Made by a program: the position numbers and the translations under genes. From the NCBI GenBank assembly GCA_963675655.1, contig OY776489.1:744001-808000 (forward strand): 64,000 bases of DNA, in the 5' to 3' direction. The notes below the pieces were generated by a model. It saw only the letters and a program-made list of their open reading frames with translations, searched no databases and had not been told where the DNA came from. The stretch's first letter is position 1; each line of letters begins with the position of its first letter. Source of the stretch: CAXXOK01 sp963675655 (GTDB lineage Bacteria; Bacillota; Clostridia; Christensenellales; Aristaeellaceae). This document shows positions 62,176 through 64,000 of the stretch, one piece after another.

Positions 62176-62260
62176 TCATAATTACGGCTGGCCTTGCCGC
62201 CGTACCCGCAACTTTCACACAGTATAACGCTGCCGCGCAGCCGGAGGAGGAATCGGGCGG

Positions 62261-62704
62261 ATGAGTGTTTCCCTGCCGTTTACCATCTGCGGCCGCACCG
62301 TACACGGCAAGCGGCTGGGTACGGAACTGGGGTTTCCCACGGCTAACCTCACCTATCCGCCGGATGTTCAATTGCCGCCGGACGGGGTATACGTAGCGTG
62401 GGCGCTTCTTGGCGGCATACGGTACCCGGCCATCCTCAATCAGGGCCGTCACCCCACCGCGCCGGAGGGCCATGCCACCATCGAAACCCATCTGCTGGGG
62501 TATGACGGCGGCGACCTGTACGGGCAAGAGCTTACCCTAACGTATGTACACTATTTACGCCCGGAGATGCGCTTTGGCAGTCTTGACGCGCTCAAGGCAC
62601 AATTGGCCGCCGATGAAACCCGTGCGCATGCATGGATCGCCATCAACGCGCCGATTCCCCCACAGCCCCCCAAACACGCAACATGGAAAAAGGAGAAACC
62701 ATGA
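62261..62704 (+). CDS. Stand-alone riboflavin kinase domain protein
   Basis: A 147-residue flavokinase. The ATP/riboflavin motif is GKRLGTELGFPTANLTYP, and ETHLLGYDGGDLYGQ matches the region holding the catalytic glutamate; the LRPEMRFGSLDALKAQLAAD tail is also typical. Most bacteria make FMN with bifunctional RibF, but here the FAD synthetase domain is missing. The last 18 residues are Pro/Lys-rich. Its stop overlaps the ecfA1 ATG by 4 bases, an unusual coupling with an ECF importer. Confidence 0.88.
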   Translation: MSVSLPFTICGRTVHGKRLGTELGFPTANLTYPPDVQLPPDGVYVAWALLGGIRYPAILNQGRHPTAPEGHATIETHLLGYDGGDLYGQELTLTYVHYLRPEMRFGSLDALKAQLAADETRAHAWIAINAPIPPQPPKHATWKKEKP

Positions 62705-63543
62705 GCTGCAACCACCCCGTTGAAATACAGGATGCCACTTTCCGCTATGAGGACGACAGCCCCCAGGCGGTAGATCACGTATCCCTGACCATTGAAGAGG
62801 GCTCCTTCGTTACAGTGCTCGGGCATAACGGCTCGGGCAAGAGCACGCTGGCAAAGCTGATGAACGCCCTGTATATGCCCACCGAAGGCCGCGTGCTGGT
62901 GTGCGGGCTGGATACCACGCAGGAAGAACACCTTTGGGATGTTCGCAAGCACGCGGGCATGGTGTTCCAAAACCCAGATAACCAGATCGTCGCGACCGTT
63001 GTGCGCGAGGATGTGGCTTTCGGGCTGGAAAACCTGGGCGTACCCCAGCCGGAGATGATCCCACGCATTGACGATGCGCTTTCCGCCGTGCACATGACCG
63101 AGTTTGCCGCCGCCGCGCCCCACATGCTCAGCGGCGGACAGAAGCAACGCGTCGCCGTAGCGGGCGTTTTGGCCATGCAGCCCGATGTGATGATTTTGGA
63201 CGAAGCTACCGCCATGCTGGACCCCGCCGGACGCGAAGAGGTTTTTTCCACCGTGCGCAAGCTGAATGCCGAAAAAGGCATTACCGTCGTATGGATTACT
63301 CACTTCATGGTGGAAGCCGCCCGCAGCGATCGCGTAATCGTGCTGGACCACGGCAAAATCGCCATGGATGGCGCGCCGCGGGAAATATTCACCCATGTAG
63401 CTGAAATCAAAGCCCTCGGGCTGGATGTACCGCCCATGGCGGAACTGGCCGGAATGCTGCGCGAGGACGGTCTGGCACTGCCTCCCGGCATACTGACCGT
63501 TAGCGATATGGAAAAGGAGCTGAAGGCATGCCTATCCAGGTAG
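62701..63543 (+). CDS. ecfA1: Energy-coupling factor transporter ATPase 1
   Basis: A 280-residue ABC ATPase, started at 62701 after AAAAAGGAGAAACC. It has Walker A GHNGSGKST, Q-loop VFQNPDNQIVATVV, signature LSGGQKQRVAVAGVLA and Walker B VMILDEATAMLDP, the pattern of EcfA/CbiO. With EcfA2 and EcfT it powers uptake of vitamins bound by exchangeable S components. It overlaps ecfA2 by 16 bases. Confidence 0.95.
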   Translation: MSCNHPVEIQDATFRYEDDSPQAVDHVSLTIEEGSFVTVLGHNGSGKSTLAKLMNALYMPTEGRVLVCGLDTTQEEHLWDVRKHAGMVFQNPDNQIVATVVREDVAFGLENLGVPQPEMIPRIDDALSAVHMTEFAAAAPHMLSGGQKQRVAVAGVLAMQPDVMILDEATAMLDPAGREEVFSTVRKLNAEKGITVVWITHFMVEAARSDRVIVLDHGKIAMDGAPREIFTHVAEIKALGLDVPPMAELAGMLREDGLALPPGILTVSDMEKELKACLSR

Positions 63544-64000
63544 AACACCTGACCCATACCTATATGCCCGGCAGCCCCTTTTCGTCCACCGCTATTCACG
63601 ATTTGACCCTCACGGTAGAGGACGGCGAGTTTATCGGCGTACTCGGGCACACGGGCTCCGGCAAAACCACGTTTGTACAGCATTTAAACGGTCTGCTCAA
63701 GCCCACCGAAGGCCGCGTGCTGGTGGACGGCACAGACATTACCCAAAAAGGCGTCAGCCTGCTGGATGTGCGTAAAAAAGTGGGGCTGGTTTTCCAGTAC
63801 CCCGAATACCAGCTGTTTGAAGAGACCGTAGCCAAGGATGTGGCTTTCGGCCCTAAAAACATGGGCCTTTCCAAAGAGGAAATTGAGGAGCGCGTGCTCT
63901 GGGCGCTTGCACAGGTGGAGCTGGACCCGCAGGAGGTTTCGGACGCTTCCCCCTTTGAGCTATCCGGCGGACAGATGCGCCGCGTTGCCATTGCGGGCGT
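63528..64000 (+). CDS. ecfA2: Energy-coupling factor transporter ATPase 2, cut by window end
   Basis: The first about 157 residues of the second EcfA. Walker A GHTGSGKTT, Q-loop VFQYPEYQLFEETV and the signature LSGGQMRRVAIAG are present; Walker B and the C-terminus lie beyond position 64000. The EYQLFEETV form is typical of EcfA2. An ecfT gene is expected next. Confidence 0.93.
   Translation, partial: MPIQVEHLTHTYMPGSPFSSTAIHDLTLTVEDGEFIGVLGHTGSGKTTFVQHLNGLLKPTEGRVLVDGTDITQKGVSLLDVRKKVGLVFQYPEYQLFEETVAKDVAFGPKNMGLSKEEIEERVLWALAQVELDPQEVSDASPFELSGGQMRRVAIAG

Noticed and set aside
62176..62260. FMN riboswitch before the riboflavin kinase gene
   Set aside because: The leader is too short and the conserved RFN sequence elements are not visible.
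1..64000. CRISPR arrays, tRNA or rRNA genes, phage or intact insertion sequences
   Set aside because: No regularly spaced identical repeats, no recognisable tRNA or rRNA segments, and no transposase or integrase frames were seen by eye; a tRNA scan was not possible.

Overview
The window is one contiguous stretch of a GC-rich Firmicutes-type chromosome, most likely a gut Clostridia member. The evidence is a tryptophan T-box leader, ECF transporter ATPases, an electron-bifurcating-type Etf/lactate dehydrogenase cluster, LplB/YtcP-type sugar importers without their own ATPase, and many carbohydrate catabolism genes with RpiR, ROK, AraC and PrpR-like regulators. I see no rRNA, tRNA, CRISPR array, phage genes or intact insertion sequence.

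Layout. (1) 1-12.8 kb, + strand: tail of an L-fucose isomerase-like gene, a long mannose-6-phosphate isomerase-like protein, a ROK protein, an RpiR regulator, a NamZ/DUF1343 exo-muramidase and a double GNAT protein. After a new promoter come two permeases and a solute-binding protein, then a terminator, a DUF4838 protein and a BadF-type amino-sugar kinase. Together this looks like scavenging of amino-sugar oligosaccharides, possibly peptidoglycan fragments. (2) 12.9-16.2 kb: etfB-etfA-lactate dehydrogenase. (3) 16.2-16.8 kb: intergenic DNA holding two copies of a divergent repeat, ending in a bidirectional terminator. (4) 16.8-20 kb: GH127 beta-L-arabinofuranosidase divergent from an AraC regulator. 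(5) 20.1-23.9 kb: a secreted orphan protein, a probably decayed gene, murA and a J-domain protein. (6) 23.9-27.4 kb: a third repeat copy between two copies of one terminator hairpin, an EamA transporter and a YiaK-like 2,3-diketo-L-gulonate reductase.

(7) 27.4-36.9 kb: a ROK kinase / phosphomannose isomerase / AlsE-like epimerase operon, divergent from a ROK repressor followed by a second sugar importer and a putative glycosidase. The shared promoter region carries an inverted repeat, so the repressor may control both arms. (8) 37-48.2 kb: a PrpR-like regulator with a degraded AAA+ core, divergent from an acid-sugar operon (DUF1537 kinase, iron alcohol dehydrogenase, DapA-like aldolase, PdxA2-like dehydrogenase). 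The operon continues into a third importer and a cytoplasmic BNR beta-propeller enzyme. (9) 48.7-49.4 kb: a Nudix pseudogene. (10) 49.6-56.5 kb: Trp T-box and complete trpEGDCFBA operon. (11) 56.7-64 kb: a small membrane protein, secD-secF, a multi-spanning membrane protein, and a stand-alone riboflavin kinase translationally coupled to ecfA1-ecfA2, the last cut by the window end.

Most genes are ordinary members of known families. The least explained items are the three-copy intergenic repeat (16.3-16.7 and 24.2-24.4 kb), the acid-sugar locus whose substrate cannot be read from sequence, its degenerate PrpR-like regulator, and the long isomerase with an extra N-terminal domain.
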